A stretch of 64,000 bases of DNA from Chelatococcus sp. HY11. GTDB taxonomy: Bacteria > Pseudomonadota > Alphaproteobacteria > Rhizobiales > Beijerinckiaceae. The DNA lies in contig NZ_JAHBRX010000001.1 in assembly GCF_018398335.1 (NCBI RefSeq), positions 1,116,001 through 1,180,000 of the forward strand. The letters run 5' to 3'. Made by a program: the position numbers and the translations under genes. Positions 27,546 to 37,207 of this stretch are shown here, in pieces (position 1 is the stretch's first letter; each line of letters begins with the position of its first letter). The notes beneath the pieces are model-generated. The model searched no databases and was not told where the DNA came from. It was given only the letters and a program-made list of their open reading frames with translations.

Positions 27546-27554
27546 TCAGACCTG
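27513..27554. repeat. 21-bp perfect tandem duplication over the frr stop codon
   Basis: The same 21 bases (starting TTAGATGACCGATCAG) occur at 27513-27533 and 27534-27554. The second copy contains the frr stop and last codons; the first lies just downstream. 21 bp equals seven codons. Confidence 0.95.
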
Positions 27555-28109
27555 GAGGATTTCCTTTTCCTTGGCGACGAGAAGCTGGTCGATCTCGGAG
27601 ATCGTCTGGTCGGTCGCCTTCTGGACCTGATCAGCCTGCCGCGTCTGGTCGTCCTCGCTCATGTTGCCGTCCTTGACGAGCTTCTTCAACACGTCGAGCC
27701 CGTCACGCCGAACGTGGCGCGCCGCAACACGCGCTTCCTCGGCATATTTATGGGCGACCTTGACCATCTCCTTGCGGCGCTGCTCATTCATCTCGGGAAT
27801 GCGCAGACGGATCACCTGGCCCTCTGTCTGCGGATTGAGGCCGAGGTCAGATTCACGAATGGCCTTCTCGACGGCGGAGACCATGCTGCGGTCCCAGACC
27901 TGCACGCTGATCAGACGCGGCTCAGGCACACTGACCGTCGCGACCTGAGAGATCGGCATGACGGCGCCATAAGCGTCGATCTGCAGGGGATCAAGAAGCG
28001 TCGGGGAGGCACGGCCGGTCCTGAGGCTTCCCAGGTCGTGACGAAAGGCCTGTACGGCACCCTGCATGCGCCGCTTGACGTCTGAAAGGTCGAAAGACGT
28101 GGCAGTCAT
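27546..28109 (-). CDS. frr: Ribosome recycling factor
   Basis: A 187-residue two-domain factor that splits post-termination ribosomes with EF-G. ATG at 28109 has AGAGGGC upstream and gives [16 protein letters not shown]; the open frame to 28307 is unsupported. Family marks are [12 protein letters not shown], the hinge [31 protein letters not shown] and [18 protein letters not shown]. The C-terminus reads AKEKEILQV. The last codons lie in a 21-bp duplication. Confidence 0.97.
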   Translation of the reverse strand: MTATSFDLSDVKRRMQGAVQAFRHDLGSLRTGRASPTLLDPLQIDAYGAVMPISQVATVSVPEPRLISVQVWDRSMVSAVEKAIRESDLGLNPQTEGQVIRLRIPEMNEQRRKEMVKVAHKYAEEARVAARHVRRDGLDVLKKLVKDGNMSEDDQTRQADQVQKATDQTISEIDQLLVAKEKEILQV

Positions 28110-28469
28110 CTCAGATTTGCCCTCTTGTTCGATGTTTGCGCGACCTTGAGCGCCTGTGGCCCCCGTGGTCAAGCACAACGCGAGCCTCCGCCGAACAGCG
28201 ACGGATTGTGACCCAGACCCTCGGGAAGGAACCTCCCCAAGGCAACAAGTTGCGGACTTAGAGCATGATGGACGGGAGTGGAAGACCGTTTTGCGGCCAA
28301 ACGCCATCTATTCCATGGGAATGAGCCGCCTTGGCATCCCAGGAGAGGGCGCGGCCCGCGCCGCCCACAGCCGCGCGGCACTCTCGGATGGCAGCCGCGA
28401 TCGGAGAAAACATAGCGCGGCCCGAATCCTGTCGCCGTTTGCTCAAGGACATTCTGGACAGCTTGGTGT
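28110..28469. other. 360-bp gap pyrH-frr
   Basis: No gene is supported on either strand and no clear hairpin with T-tail is present. The length is unusual for a gap that elsewhere is often short. Confidence 0.5.
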
Positions 28470-29177
28470 TCAGGGCGCCACGATTGTCGCGCGGCCGCTG
28501 CCTTCGAGCACCTGCCCGATGGCGCCTGCGTCGAGAATGGAAAAGACGACAATCGGCAGGCCGGCCTCGCGCGCCAGCGCGAAAGCAGCCGTATCCATGA
28601 CCTTGAGGTTGCGGGCGATCGCCTCGTCATGGGTCAGGCTCTCGAAGCGCGATGCCGTCGGATCCTTTTTCGGATCAGCGGTATAGACGCCGTCCACATT
28701 GGTCGCCTTGAGCAGGGCCTGACAGTCAAGTTCCGCCGCCCGCAGCACAGCCGGCGTATCGGTGGTGAAATAGGGATTGCCCAGCCCGCCGCCGAGCACC
28801 ACGACCTTGCCATGGGCGAGATGATCGAGCGCGCGACGTCGCGCATAGCTTTCACAGAGAGATGGCATCGGCACGGCCGACATGGCGCGGGCGGGAACGC
28901 CGGCTGCCTCGATCGCGTGTTCCAGCGCCAACGCGTTCATCACCGTGCCGAGCATGCCGATGGAATCGGCGGTTGGCCGGTCGAGCCCCTTGTTGAGCCC
29001 TTGCACGCCGCGGAAGAAATTGCCTCCGCCGACCACGATCGCGATCTCGTGGCCCTTCTTGGCCGCAGTCGCGATGTCGGCGGCGATCTGCGTCAACGTC
29101 TCGCCGTGCAGGCCGGCACCGGCAGTTCCGGCCAAAACTTCGCCCGACAGTTTGATGAGCGCCCGTTTGATCCGCAT
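28470..29177 (-). CDS. pyrH: UMP kinase
   Basis: A 235-residue hexameric nucleoside monophosphate kinase (amino acid kinase fold) that makes UDP from UMP. ATG at 29177 has GGAGGC nine bases upstream and gives MRIKRALIKLSGEVLAG; the open frame to 29264 is not needed. Marks are the ATP-binding GGGNFFRG, the UMP-binding DSIGMLGTVMNALALEHA, and KATNVDGVYTADPKKDP. The C-terminus GQVLEGSGRATIV is typical. Order tsf-pyrH-frr is conserved. Confidence 0.97.
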   Translation of the reverse strand: MRIKRALIKLSGEVLAGTAGAGLHGETLTQIAADIATAAKKGHEIAIVVGGGNFFRGVQGLNKGLDRPTADSIGMLGTVMNALALEHAIEAAGVPARAMSAVPMPSLCESYARRRALDHLAHGKVVVLGGGLGNPYFTTDTPAVLRAAELDCQALLKATNVDGVYTADPKKDPTASRFESLTHDEAIARNLKVMDTAAFALAREAGLPIVVFSILDAGAIGQVLEGSGRATIVAP

Positions 29178-29276
29178 GCTAGTGCCTCCGCCTTTGTCTG
29201 AGCCAATCCCTTCCCATAGCGGGGCCAGGGGATCGATGTCACCGTGCGGGCGCGTGCCTTGCACAGGTCTTCACAT

Positions 29277-29301
29277 GAAAACGGCGCCTTGCGGCGCCGT
29301 T
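29277..29301 (-). terminator. Terminator after tsf
   Basis: AACGGCGCC (29280-29288) and GGCGCCGTT (29293-29301) pair around TTGC; on the minus strand a short T run (TTTTC) follows. The short T-tail leaves room for read-through into pyrH. Confidence 0.55.
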
Positions 29302-29308
29302 GTCGTCG

Positions 29309-30232
29309 TCAGCCCTGGCTTCCCGCCGCCGCCGCCACTTCGGCGGCGAAATCGGCTTCCTCTTTCTCGATGCCTTCGCCCAGGCCGTAGCGGACGAAGC
29401 CCTCGAGCTTCACGGGCGCCCCAAGGCGTCCCTCGGCTTCCTTGAGGACCTGGGAAATCGTCTTGGACTGATCGTGGATGAAGGGCTGCTCCATCAACGT
29501 CACTTCCTTGAAGTAGGTCTTCATGCCGCTGTCGACGATCTTCTCGATGACATTGGCCGGCTTCCCGGCGTGCTTGTCGGCGAGGATAGCCTTCTCGCGC
29601 TCGACCGTCTCGGCCGGGACGCCGCTGGCGTCGAGCGCCACCGGGTTGGTCGCGGCGACATGCATGGCGATCTGGCGGGCGAGAGCCGCAAGCTCGTCCT
29701 TGTTGGCGGTCGAGGCAAGCGCCACGATCACGCCGATACGGCCGAGGCCCTCGCCGGACGTGTTGTGCAGATAGGCGGAGACCACGCCGTCGGCAACCGA
29801 AAGGTTCGCCGCGCGCCTGGGCGTCATGTTCTCGCCGATGGTGGCGATGGCGCTCGACAGGGCATCCTGCACCGTACCGCCGCCGGGATAGGCCGCGGCC
29901 TTCAGGGCCTCGATGTCGGTGCCGGTGTCGAGTGCGACCCGCGCGATGGTGCGGGCGAGCTGCTGGAACTGCTCGTTGCGGGCCACGAAGTCGGTTTCCG
30001 AGTTGATCTCGACGACGACGCCCTTGTTGCCGGCGAGCGCCACCGCGACGAGGCCTTCAGCCGCGACGCGACCGGACTTCTTCGCGGCTTTCGACAGGCC
30101 CTTCTTGCGCAGCCAATCCACCGCCGCCTCAACGTCGCCGCCCGTCTCGGTCAGCGCCGTCTTGCAATCCATCATGCCCGCGCCGGTCTTGTCGCGGAGC
30201 TCTTTCACCATCGCCGCGCTAATGCTGGCCAT
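29309..30232 (-). CDS. tsf: Translation elongation factor Ts
   Basis: A 307-residue guanine-nucleotide exchange factor for EF-Tu. ATG at 30232 has AGAGG upstream and gives [22 protein letters not shown] at 30238 is an alternative. The UBA-like N-terminal domain includes [17 protein letters not shown] and AVDWLRKKG; the nucleotide-releasing TDFVARN motif follows near residue 80. Ends in AAAAGSQG. It lies 256 bp after rpsB across a gap with strong hairpins and a 19-bp repeat, so expression relative to rpsB may be tuned. Confidence 0.97.
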   Translation of the reverse strand: MASISAAMVKELRDKTGAGMMDCKTALTETGGDVEAAVDWLRKKGLSKAAKKSGRVAAEGLVAVALAGNKGVVVEINSETDFVARNEQFQQLARTIARVALDTGTDIEALKAAAYPGGGTVQDALSSAIATIGENMTPRRAANLSVADGVVSAYLHNTSGEGLGRIGVIVALASTANKDELAALARQIAMHVAATNPVALDASGVPAETVEREKAILADKHAGKPANVIEKIVDSGMKTYFKEVTLMEQPFIHDQSKTISQVLKEAEGRLGAPVKLEGFVRYGLGEGIEKEEADFAAEVAAAAGSQG

Positions 30233-30320
30233 CGTCATCCTCTCGATCGTAAAGAACCGCGTCCTCACAAAATCAATGCAAGGCGCGGCCAGACGTCAAT
30301 CGTCAATCAACACGTCAAAC

Positions 30321-30404
30321 GAGCCGGTATATCGACCGGCTCCGATCTGGCCGCTGAAACGCGACCTTCATATGACACAGCCCTCAGGCTTTCATATGAA
30401 GGTC
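30321..30404 (-). promoter_or_regulatory. Two perfect hairpins between rpsB and tsf
   Basis: GACCTTCATATGA (30363-30375) and TCATATGAAGGTC (30392-30404) form a 13-bp perfect stem with a 16-nt loop; GAGCCGGT (30321-30328) and ACCGGCTC (30335-30342) form an 8-bp perfect stem with a 6-nt loop. No T-tail follows on the minus strand. Partial termination or RNA processing between rpsB and tsf is known in other bacteria, so an attenuator role is plausible. Confidence 0.55.
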
Positions 30405-30409
30405 CGCCA

Positions 30410-30466
30410 TCTCAGGCAGAGCCGGCCCTCTTAGGCAGGGCCGGGCCTCTCAGGCAGAGCCGACCC
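30410..30466. repeat. 19-bp tandem repeat, three copies
   Basis: TCTCAGGCAGAGCCGGCCC, TCTTAGGCAGGGCCGGGCC and TCTCAGGCAGAGCCGACCC follow without spacers just after the rpsB stop. Copies 1 and 3 differ at one position. Confidence 0.9.
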
Positions 30467-30488
30467 TGGGACCGGCGGGGGTTCGCTA

Positions 30489-31499
30489 TCAGTTCGCCGT
30501 ATCCGTCAGCGAACGGGCCTGCGCCACCCAGCCGTCACGCTCGATGCGGCCGTGCAGCTTCAGCTCGGTGTCGAGCGCGGCAATGTCGGCCGGCGCGAGA
30601 GCCGCGATCTGCCAGTAATGGAAGACACCGGCCTCATTGAGGTTCTTCTCAAGTTCGGGGCCAACGCCGTTGAGGTTGGTCAGGTCATCAGGAGCACCGC
30701 GCGGCGCGCCAAGACGCTCGAATACCTCACCCGAAGCGGCGCCGTCGGCGGCCGGCAGGTCCTCAACGATCGGAGCTTCCGATTCGCCGATGTCGATACC
30801 GAGATCGCCATGTCCGCGCGAGATGCCGTCGATGGCGGCGCGAGCGACGAGGTCGCAATAGAGAGCGATGGCGCGACCCGCGTCATCATTGGCCGGAACC
30901 GGGAAGGTGATGCCGTCGGGATCGCAGTTGGTATCGACGATCGCCGCCACGGGAATGCCCAGGCGCTGGGCTTCCTTGATGGCGAGCTGCTCCTTGTTCG
31001 TGTCGATCACGAACAGGAGGTCCGGCACGCCGCCCATGTCCTTGATGCCGCCGAGGGCGCGCTCAAGCTTCTCGCGCTCGCGCGAGAGCATCAGGCGTTC
31101 CTTCTTGGTGAGGCCGGAGGCGCCACCGTTCAGGGTTTCGTCGACCTTGCGCAGGCGCTGGATCGAACCGGAAATGGTCTTCCAGTTGGTCAGCATGCCG
31201 CCGAGCCAGCGGGAATTCACGTAATATTGGGCCGAACGCTTCGCCGCGTCCGCGACCGCGTCAGCAGCCTGGCGCTTCGTGCCGACGAAGAGCACGCGGC
31301 CACCGGCGGCCACCGTGTCCGAAATCGCCTGCAGCGCGCGGTAGAACGCGGGCACGGTCTGGGCGAGATCGATGATGTGGATGTTGTTGCGGGTGCCGAA
31401 GATGTACTGGTCCATCTTCGGGTTCCAGCGGTGAGACTGGTGGCCGAAATGCGCACCGGCTTCGAGCAGCTGCCGCATGGAGAAATCAGGAAGCGCCAT
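30489..31499 (-). CDS. rpsB: 30S ribosomal protein S2 with C-terminal extension
   Basis: A 336-residue S2, about 85-100 residues longer than the usual protein. ATG at 31499 gives [20 protein letters not shown]; the longer frame is unsupported. The S2 core (residues 1 to about 235) shows [45 protein letters not shown] and [10 protein letters not shown]. The extension has an acidic linker ([18 protein letters not shown]) and a helix-hairpin-helix-like unit ([17 protein letters not shown], then [16 protein letters not shown]). Such extensions are known in Hyphomicrobiales S2 and other ribosomal proteins; their role is unclear. Confidence 0.96.
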   Translation of the reverse strand: MALPDFSMRQLLEAGAHFGHQSHRWNPKMDQYIFGTRNNIHIIDLAQTVPAFYRALQAISDTVAAGGRVLFVGTKRQAADAVADAAKRSAQYYVNSRWLGGMLTNWKTISGSIQRLRKVDETLNGGASGLTKKERLMLSREREKLERALGGIKDMGGVPDLLFVIDTNKEQLAIKEAQRLGIPVAAIVDTNCDPDGITFPVPANDDAGRAIALYCDLVARAAIDGISRGHGDLGIDIGESEAPIVEDLPAADGAASGEVFERLGAPRGAPDDLTNLNGVGPELEKNLNEAGVFHYWQIAALAPADIAALDTELKLHGRIERDGWVAQARSLTDTAN

Positions 31500-31729
31500 A
31501 GTCTTTATAACTCCGGTTATGATGCCGCCGCGAGGCCTTGGGCCGGATGATCCGGCCACCGGATGGCTCGTGAGAGATCTCAAGAAGGCCCTTATGGTAG
31601 GACCTTCGCGAGCTTAACCCCGCGTGTGGAATGGGCGCGCTTATAAGGGCGCCAGCGTTGAGATGCAAGAGATGCCGTGCGGAAAGACGTCATCCCTCCA
31701 TTTGATATCGGCTTCTTAGGCCTGATAAC

Positions 31730-33319
31730 TCAGCCAGGGATCCCATCCAGCTCCACTCTTCGCTCCAGAGCGAGGCCATCGAGAAACCGCTCATCGTGGC
31801 TGACGACGAGAAGCGCACCGTCAAAGGCGCATAGCGCCGTTTCCAGGGCCTCGATCCCATCCAGGTCAAGGTGATTGGTCGGCTCGTCGAGAACGAGCAG
31901 CGCAGGCGGAACGGGCCGCCCCAAGGTGCAGGCGAGGCCGGCTCGCAATCGCTCACCACCGCTGAGACTGCCCACTCTCTGCTGCGCATCCTCGGCGCGG
32001 AAACGAAACCGTGCCAGGGCCGCGCGACACTGATTTTCATCCGCCTCGGGATTGAGGTGCAGAAAGTTCTCGCGCAGCGAAAGGTCGTGAGCGAGCAAAC
32101 TGACATCCTGGTCGAGAAACGCCAAGGGTACAGGTCGATCGATCGCTCCGCTCCACGGCTCGAGCTGGCCCGCGACCAGCGCGAGCAACGTGGACTTGCC
32201 GCTGCCGTTAGGGCCTGTGATCGCGACGCGTTCGGGTCCGGTCAGCGTCAAGGAGAGGTCTCGAATGACGGGCCGGGCGATCGCGTATCCCCCGGTCACG
32301 GAATCGAGCCTCAGAGCGGTCCTGCCAAGTGGTATTCCCGTCGAGAGCATATCCATGCGCAAGGGCTGAAGTACTTCGATCCGCGCGCGTGCGTCGGCGA
32401 GAGCCCCCTCCGCCATCCCGGCCCGGGCCTCCCGAAGGCGGGCGTTTGAGCCGCCGGAAGCTTCCGCCCGCCCCCTGGCCGCATCCATCAGGATTTTGGG
32501 CTGGTCGCCTCTGGCGCGCCCCTTTTGTCCGTTGCTGTCCCTGCGCGCTTTGCGCTCCACCGCCTGCTGCGCGCGACGCCTGACTTCGGCGCGCGCCCTC
32601 TCGGCGGCGGCAAGATCGTTGTGAGCGCCCTCAAGCTCCGTGGTCTTCCGCGCGCGATAGGCACGATAATTCCCGCCATATCGTGTGGCGCCGAGCGTCG
32701 TCAGCTCCACGATCGCATCCATCGCATCGAGAAGCTCCCGATCATGACTGACAATGACGGCACCACCTCGCCATCCGGAGATGAAATCCAGGACAGCCCG
32801 GCGTCCGTCGCGGTCCAGGTTGTTGGTCGGCTCATCGAGCAGAAGGATGTCCGGCTCGGCAAAAATCAACGCGGCCAAGGCCGCGCGGGTGCGTTGCCCG
32901 CCAGACAACGCGGCGAGCCGCGCATGCGGCTCCAATAAAAGGCCACAACGCAAAAGAGCCGCGTCGATCCTCGCGGGCAAATCCCAATCCGCGCCGGCCA
33001 GTTCATCGGGCTCGGCCAGCCCTCTTTCCGCGCGGTCGAGTATTGCTAAGGCCGCTTTCGCATCAAAAAGGTCCGCGAGCGTGTCGGCGCTCGCTTGCAC
33101 ATCCTGACGCATGACGCCCAGGGCGCCCGAGGCTTGGATACTGCCCGACGAGGGGCGAAGCTCGCCCGCGATCAGCCGCAGCAGCGTGGTCTTGCCGGTG
33201 CCGTTACGCCCGACAATGCCGGTACGCTCGGGGCCGAAGCTTAAATTGAGATCGGAAAAAAGCGGCGCTCCATCAGGAGCATGGCACGACAGATTGAGCA
33301 GAGTAATGGAAGCGGGCAT
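31730..33319 (-). CDS. ABC-F family ATPase
   Basis: A 529-residue soluble protein with two ABC domains and no membrane segments. The first has Walker A GRNGTGKT, signature LSGGQRTRAALA and Walker B ILLLDEPTNNLD; the second GPNGSGKS, SLSGGERLRAGLA and LLVLDEPTNHLD. The linker between them is basic (AQQAVERKARRDSNGQKGRA). ABC-F proteins act at the ribosome, easing stalled translation or giving antibiotic protection; the subfamily cannot be fixed here. ATG at 33319 begins MPASITLLNLSC; the frame is open to 33364. The gene is 215 bp downstream of dnaE on the same strand. Confidence 0.92.
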   Translation of the reverse strand: MPASITLLNLSCHAPDGAPLFSDLNLSFGPERTGIVGRNGTGKTTLLRLIAGELRPSSGSIQASGALGVMRQDVQASADTLADLFDAKAALAILDRAERGLAEPDELAGADWDLPARIDAALLRCGLLLEPHARLAALSGGQRTRAALAALIFAEPDILLLDEPTNNLDRDGRRAVLDFISGWRGGAVIVSHDRELLDAMDAIVELTTLGATRYGGNYRAYRARKTTELEGAHNDLAAAERARAEVRRRAQQAVERKARRDSNGQKGRARGDQPKILMDAARGRAEASGGSNARLREARAGMAEGALADARARIEVLQPLRMDMLSTGIPLGRTALRLDSVTGGYAIARPVIRDLSLTLTGPERVAITGPNGSGKSTLLALVAGQLEPWSGAIDRPVPLAFLDQDVSLLAHDLSLRENFLHLNPEADENQCRAALARFRFRAEDAQQRVGSLSGGERLRAGLACTLGRPVPPALLVLDEPTNHLDLDGIEALETALCAFDGALLVVSHDERFLDGLALERRVELDGIPG

Positions 33320-33533
33320 GGGACAGGACTTCTCGCAGCATGATCGACTGAACGACGGCGGCAAGAGACATGTCCATATCGTAGCGGCTCCAAAACCTTG
33401 TTGAATCCGGCGTTAGGTAAGTGCAATGCGTCGCGCGCGCAAGCTCGCGCAGCAAATTTCGGCAAAACTTTCATCCGCGCGACCACGTGGCCTTGGCCGG
33501 CTACACGACAGCGGGCGGCGACTGCACTGAAGG

Positions 33534-36500
33534 CTACAGCATCTCCACATGGACGACGCCGGGGATCGCCCGGATGGCGCTCGCCATCTGCGGTGTCGTG
33601 GAAAAACGCCCCTTGAGCTTCACCTCGACCTCCTGCTTCTCCTCCAGCATCAGCACCAGCGAAATGTCGCCATCCCCACGGTCGCGCAGCCGTTCGGCGA
33701 CAATGGGGAGCGGTGCCTCATCACGCAGGAAGATCCGCAGGCTCTTGTGATGTTTGGAGACCGCCGAATCGAGCGGCTCGACCGACTGGATGCGCGCCCT
33801 CACCTCCTCGCCCTCGGCGGAGGCCTGGACCAAGAGAATGACGGCCTTGCCCGGCTCAAGCAGGTCGCGGAAATGCGACAGCCCTTCCGCAAAGATGATC
33901 GCCTCGAAATGCCCGCTCTGGTCCGACAGATTGACGATGCCCATCTTCGAGCCGCTCTTCGTGCGGCGCTCGGTCCGGTCCAGCACAGTGGCGGCGAGCC
34001 GCCCCATATTGACCCCGCCGCGGACCGCCTTGGCGAAATCCGACCAGCGTTGGACACGCAGCTTTTCAAGCAGAGCGCCATATTCATCGAGCGGATGGCC
34101 CGTGAGAAAGAAACCGGCCGCGTCGTATTCCCGCTGCAAGCGCTCGGCCGGCAGCCATGGCACGTAGGTGGGAATGCGCAGGGGCTCCGGCGCGGAGGTC
34201 GGCCCGCCGAAGAAATCGTTCTGCCCGTCAGCCTCCGCCGCCACGGTGCGCGCCGCGATCGCGGTGATCGCGTCGATGGCGGCGAAGCTGCGCGCACGAT
34301 CCGGCTCGAGCTCGTCAAAGGCGCCGGCCGAAATCAGGGCTTCCAGCGTGCGCTTGTTGACGAGCTTGGGGTTGAAGCGGCGGGCAAAATCACCGAGGTC
34401 ACGGAACGGCGTATCGCCGCGGGCCGCAACAAGCGCCTCGACAGCCTGCCGACCGACACCCTTGAGCGCGGCCAGGGCATAGCGGATCGAGCCGCGCTTG
34501 TCGGCGTCATAGTGCACCTCGAACACCACGCCCGAGCGATTGATCGAAGGGGGCTCCACCTTGATGCCAAGGCGCTCGGCCTCACGCCGAAACTCCGACA
34601 GCTTGTCGGTGTTGTCGAGTTCGAGCGTCATGGACGCGGCCATGAACTCGACCGGATGGTTCGCCTTCAGATAGCCCGTGTGGTAGGACACGAGCGCATA
34701 CGCAGCCGCATGGCTCTTGTTGAAGCCGTAGTCGGCGAATTTGGCGAGCAGGTCGAAGATCTCGTCGGCCAGCGCCTTGGTGAGGCCGCGCTCGATGGCG
34801 CCATCCACGAATCGCTCGCGCTGCGCGTCCATCTCGGCCTTGATCTTCTTGCCCATGGCGCGGCGCAACAGGTCGGCCTCGCCGAGCGAATAGCCCGACA
34901 GCGACTGCGCCACCTGCATCACCTGTTCCTGGTAGATGATGATGCCGAAGGTCTCGTTCAGGATCGGCTGGAGCTTCTCGTGGAGGTACCACTCCTCCTC
35001 CGGTTCACCATCCCCGTGCTTGCGGGCGCAATAGACAGGAATATTGGCCATCGGACCGGGACGGTAGAGCGCCACGAGGGCGATCAGGTCCTCCAGCCGG
35101 TCGGCGCGCATCTCGACGAGCGCCTTGCGCATGCCGGCGCTTTCCACCTGGAACACGCCCACCGTCTCGCCGCGCCCGAGATATTCATAAGTTTTCTTGT
35201 CATCGAGAGGGATGGTCGACAGATCGATGTCGAGCCCCTTCTTCTTGATGAGATCGACCGCCGTGCGCAGCACGGTGAGCGTCTTCAGCCCGAGGAAGTC
35301 GAATTTGACGAGCCCCGCCTGCTCCACCCATTTCATGTTGAGCTGGCTGACGCGCATGCCTGAACGCGGATCGCGATAGAGCGGCACGAGTTCTTCCAGC
35401 GGCCTGTCGCCGATGACGATGCCGGCGGCATGGGTGGAGGCATGGCGGTGCAGCCCCTCCAGCTTCTGGGCGATGTCGAGCATGCGCCCAACCACCGGCT
35501 CCTCCTTCGCCGCGCTCTGGAGCTTGGGCTCGTCCTCGATCGCCTTCTTGAGCGTGACGGGATTGGCCGGATTCTGCGGGACGAGCTTGGTCAGCTTGTC
35601 GACCTGGCCGTAGGGCATCTCGAGCACGCGGCCGACGTCGCGCATCACCCCGCGCGCCTGCAGCGTACCGAAGGTAATGATCTGCGCGACGCGATCCTCG
35701 CCGTAGCGCTGCTGCACATAAGATATGACTTCTTCGCGCCGGTCCTGGCAGAAGTCGATATCGAAGTCCGGCATCGACACGCGATCCGGATTGAGGAACC
35801 GTTCGAACAGGAGGCCGAACCGCAGCGGATCAAGGTCGGTGATGGTGAGCGAATAGGCGACGAGCGAGCCCGCGCCCGAGCCACGGCCCGGGCCCACCGG
35901 GATGTCATGGGCCTTGGCCCATTTGATGAAGTCGGCGACGATCAGGAAGTAGCCGGGAAAGCGCATGCGCTCGATGATCGACAGCTCGAATTCGAGACGC
36001 TGGCGGTAATCGGCCTCGGTCAGTCCGGGCGCCGGCGGATGGGAGGCAAGACGCGCGTCGAGGCCGGCCACCGCCTGCCGGCGCAGCTCGCTCGCCTCCT
36101 CTGCCTCGTCGCCGCTGAAGCGGGGCAGCATGGGCTTGCGCGTGCGTGGCCGGTAGGCGCAACGCATGGCGATCTCGACCGTGGACTGCAGCGCCTCTGG
36201 CAGGTCCTCGAACAGCTTGACCATCGCCGCGCGCGACTTGAAGTCGTGCTCATTGGTCAGCCGGCGGCGGTTGTCATCGGTGACAAGACGTCCATCGGCG
36301 ATGGCGAGCAGCGCATCATGCGCTTCATAGTCCCCAACCTTCGCGAAATAGGGCTCGTTGGTGGCAACGAGCGGAACGCCATCGCGATAGGCGAGGCGCA
36401 GCAGTTCCGTCTCAACCGAGCGCTCCTCGTTAGTACCGTGGCGCTGCAGCTCAACATAGAGACGATCGCCGAAGACCTCTCGAAGTCGCCCGAAACGCTC

Positions 36501-37004
36501 CGACGCGAGATCCACCTGACCATCGCGCAGCGCCCTGTCGAGGGGACCGCCCGGTCCGCCCGTCAGCGCGATCAACCCCTCGCTATGCGCCGCCAACCGC
36601 ACGAAAGGCACATGCGTCACTTCCCCCGCCGTGGAATCGAGGAAGGCGCGGCTGGTGAGTTGCATCAGATTGCCGTAACCGGCCTCGCTGGTGGCAAGCA
36701 GCACGATATGCGGCAGGCTGCGAACCACCGTCTGGCGCACGGTGGGGTCCGGCGGTTCGAATTCGACGGTGAGCTGCAGGCCCGCGATGGGCTGGATTCC
36801 AGCTCCCGAGAGCTTCTCGGAGAACTCCAGGGCGCCGAAGAGATTGTTGGAATCTGTCAGGGCGAGAGCCGGCATGCCGTCGGCGATGGCCATCTTCGAT
36901 AAGGCGGCGATGGTCAGCGCGCCCTCGAGAAGCGAGAACGAGGAATGGACGTGCAGATGCACAAAGCCGACGTCCTGATAGATCTCGTTCGCTGAAACGC
37001 TCAT
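33534..37004 (-). CDS. dnaE: DNA polymerase III alpha subunit
   Basis: An 1156-residue replicative polymerase, normal length for DnaE1. The start is ATG at 37004 (MSVSANEIYQDVGFVHLH); the frame is open to 37073 but that part consists of 15-bp repeats. The PHP domain begins at VHLHVHSSFSLLEGA, the catalytic aspartates lie in MPDFDIDFCQDRR, and the conserved GPGRGSGAGSLVAY precedes them. The finger region follows (HASTHAAGIVIG, YQEQVMQVAQ). The C-terminal OB domain shows QSGHFEAIIFAEGL. An error-prone DnaE2 is unlikely because of the PHP motif, the length and the absence of imuA/imuB nearby. Confidence 0.97.
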   Translation of the reverse strand: MSVSANEIYQDVGFVHLHVHSSFSLLEGALTIAALSKMAIADGMPALALTDSNNLFGALEFSEKLSGAGIQPIAGLQLTVEFEPPDPTVRQTVVRSLPHIVLLATSEAGYGNLMQLTSRAFLDSTAGEVTHVPFVRLAAHSEGLIALTGGPGGPLDRALRDGQVDLASERFGRLREVFGDRLYVELQRHGTNEERSVETELLRLAYRDGVPLVATNEPYFAKVGDYEAHDALLAIADGRLVTDDNRRRLTNEHDFKSRAAMVKLFEDLPEALQSTVEIAMRCAYRPRTRKPMLPRFSGDEAEEASELRRQAVAGLDARLASHPPAPGLTEADYRQRLEFELSIIERMRFPGYFLIVADFIKWAKAHDIPVGPGRGSGAGSLVAYSLTITDLDPLRFGLLFERFLNPDRVSMPDFDIDFCQDRREEVISYVQQRYGEDRVAQIITFGTLQARGVMRDVGRVLEMPYGQVDKLTKLVPQNPANPVTLKKAIEDEPKLQSAAKEEPVVGRMLDIAQKLEGLHRHASTHAAGIVIGDRPLEELVPLYRDPRSGMRVSQLNMKWVEQAGLVKFDFLGLKTLTVLRTAVDLIKKKGLDIDLSTIPLDDKKTYEYLGRGETVGVFQVESAGMRKALVEMRADRLEDLIALVALYRPGPMANIPVYCARKHGDGEPEEEWYLHEKLQPILNETFGIIIYQEQVMQVAQSLSGYSLGEADLLRRAMGKKIKAEMDAQRERFVDGAIERGLTKALADEIFDLLAKFADYGFNKSHAAAYALVSYHTGYLKANHPVEFMAASMTLELDNTDKLSEFRREAERLGIKVEPPSINRSGVVFEVHYDADKRGSIRYALAALKGVGRQAVEALVAARGDTPFRDLGDFARRFNPKLVNKRTLEALISAGAFDELEPDRARSFAAIDAITAIAARTVAAEADGQNDFFGGPTSAPEPLRIPTYVPWLPAERLQREYDAAGFFLTGHPLDEYGALLEKLRVQRWSDFAKAVRGGVNMGRLAATVLDRTERRTKSGSKMGIVNLSDQSGHFEAIIFAEGLSHFRDLLEPGKAVILLVQASAEGEEVRARIQSVEPLDSAVSKHHKSLRIFLRDEAPLPIVAERLRDRGDGDISLVLMLEEKQEVEVKLKGRFSTTPQMASAIRAIPGVVHVEML

Positions 37005-37026
37005 CGGAAACCCACTACCAATTACA

Positions 37027-37071
37027 TGCTGGCCGGACTCATGCCGACCAGACTTATGCCAGCCCCGTCCC
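37027..37071. repeat. 15-bp tandem repeat upstream of dnaE
   Basis: TGCTGGCCGGACTCA (37027) and TGCCGACCAGACTTA (37042) agree at 11 of 15 positions; a third, weaker unit starts at 37057 (TGCC...). The array is 23 bp upstream of the dnaE start. Confidence 0.7.
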
Positions 37072-37207
37072 AAGCATAAGGCGAGGACCGCCGGGGTCGA
37101 GCCCCCGAGGCAGGATTACCGGTGGATGTCCTGTCACCAGGGGCGAAGCAGACGGCGGAGCCGAGGGTGCGCGCAGCCAGGGCGATGCCCTGCCCTCATG
37201 TCCGCCC

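Noticed and set aside
33549-35363. 604-codon open frame on the plus strand within dnaE
   Set aside because: Antisense shadow of dnaE with no recognisable domain.
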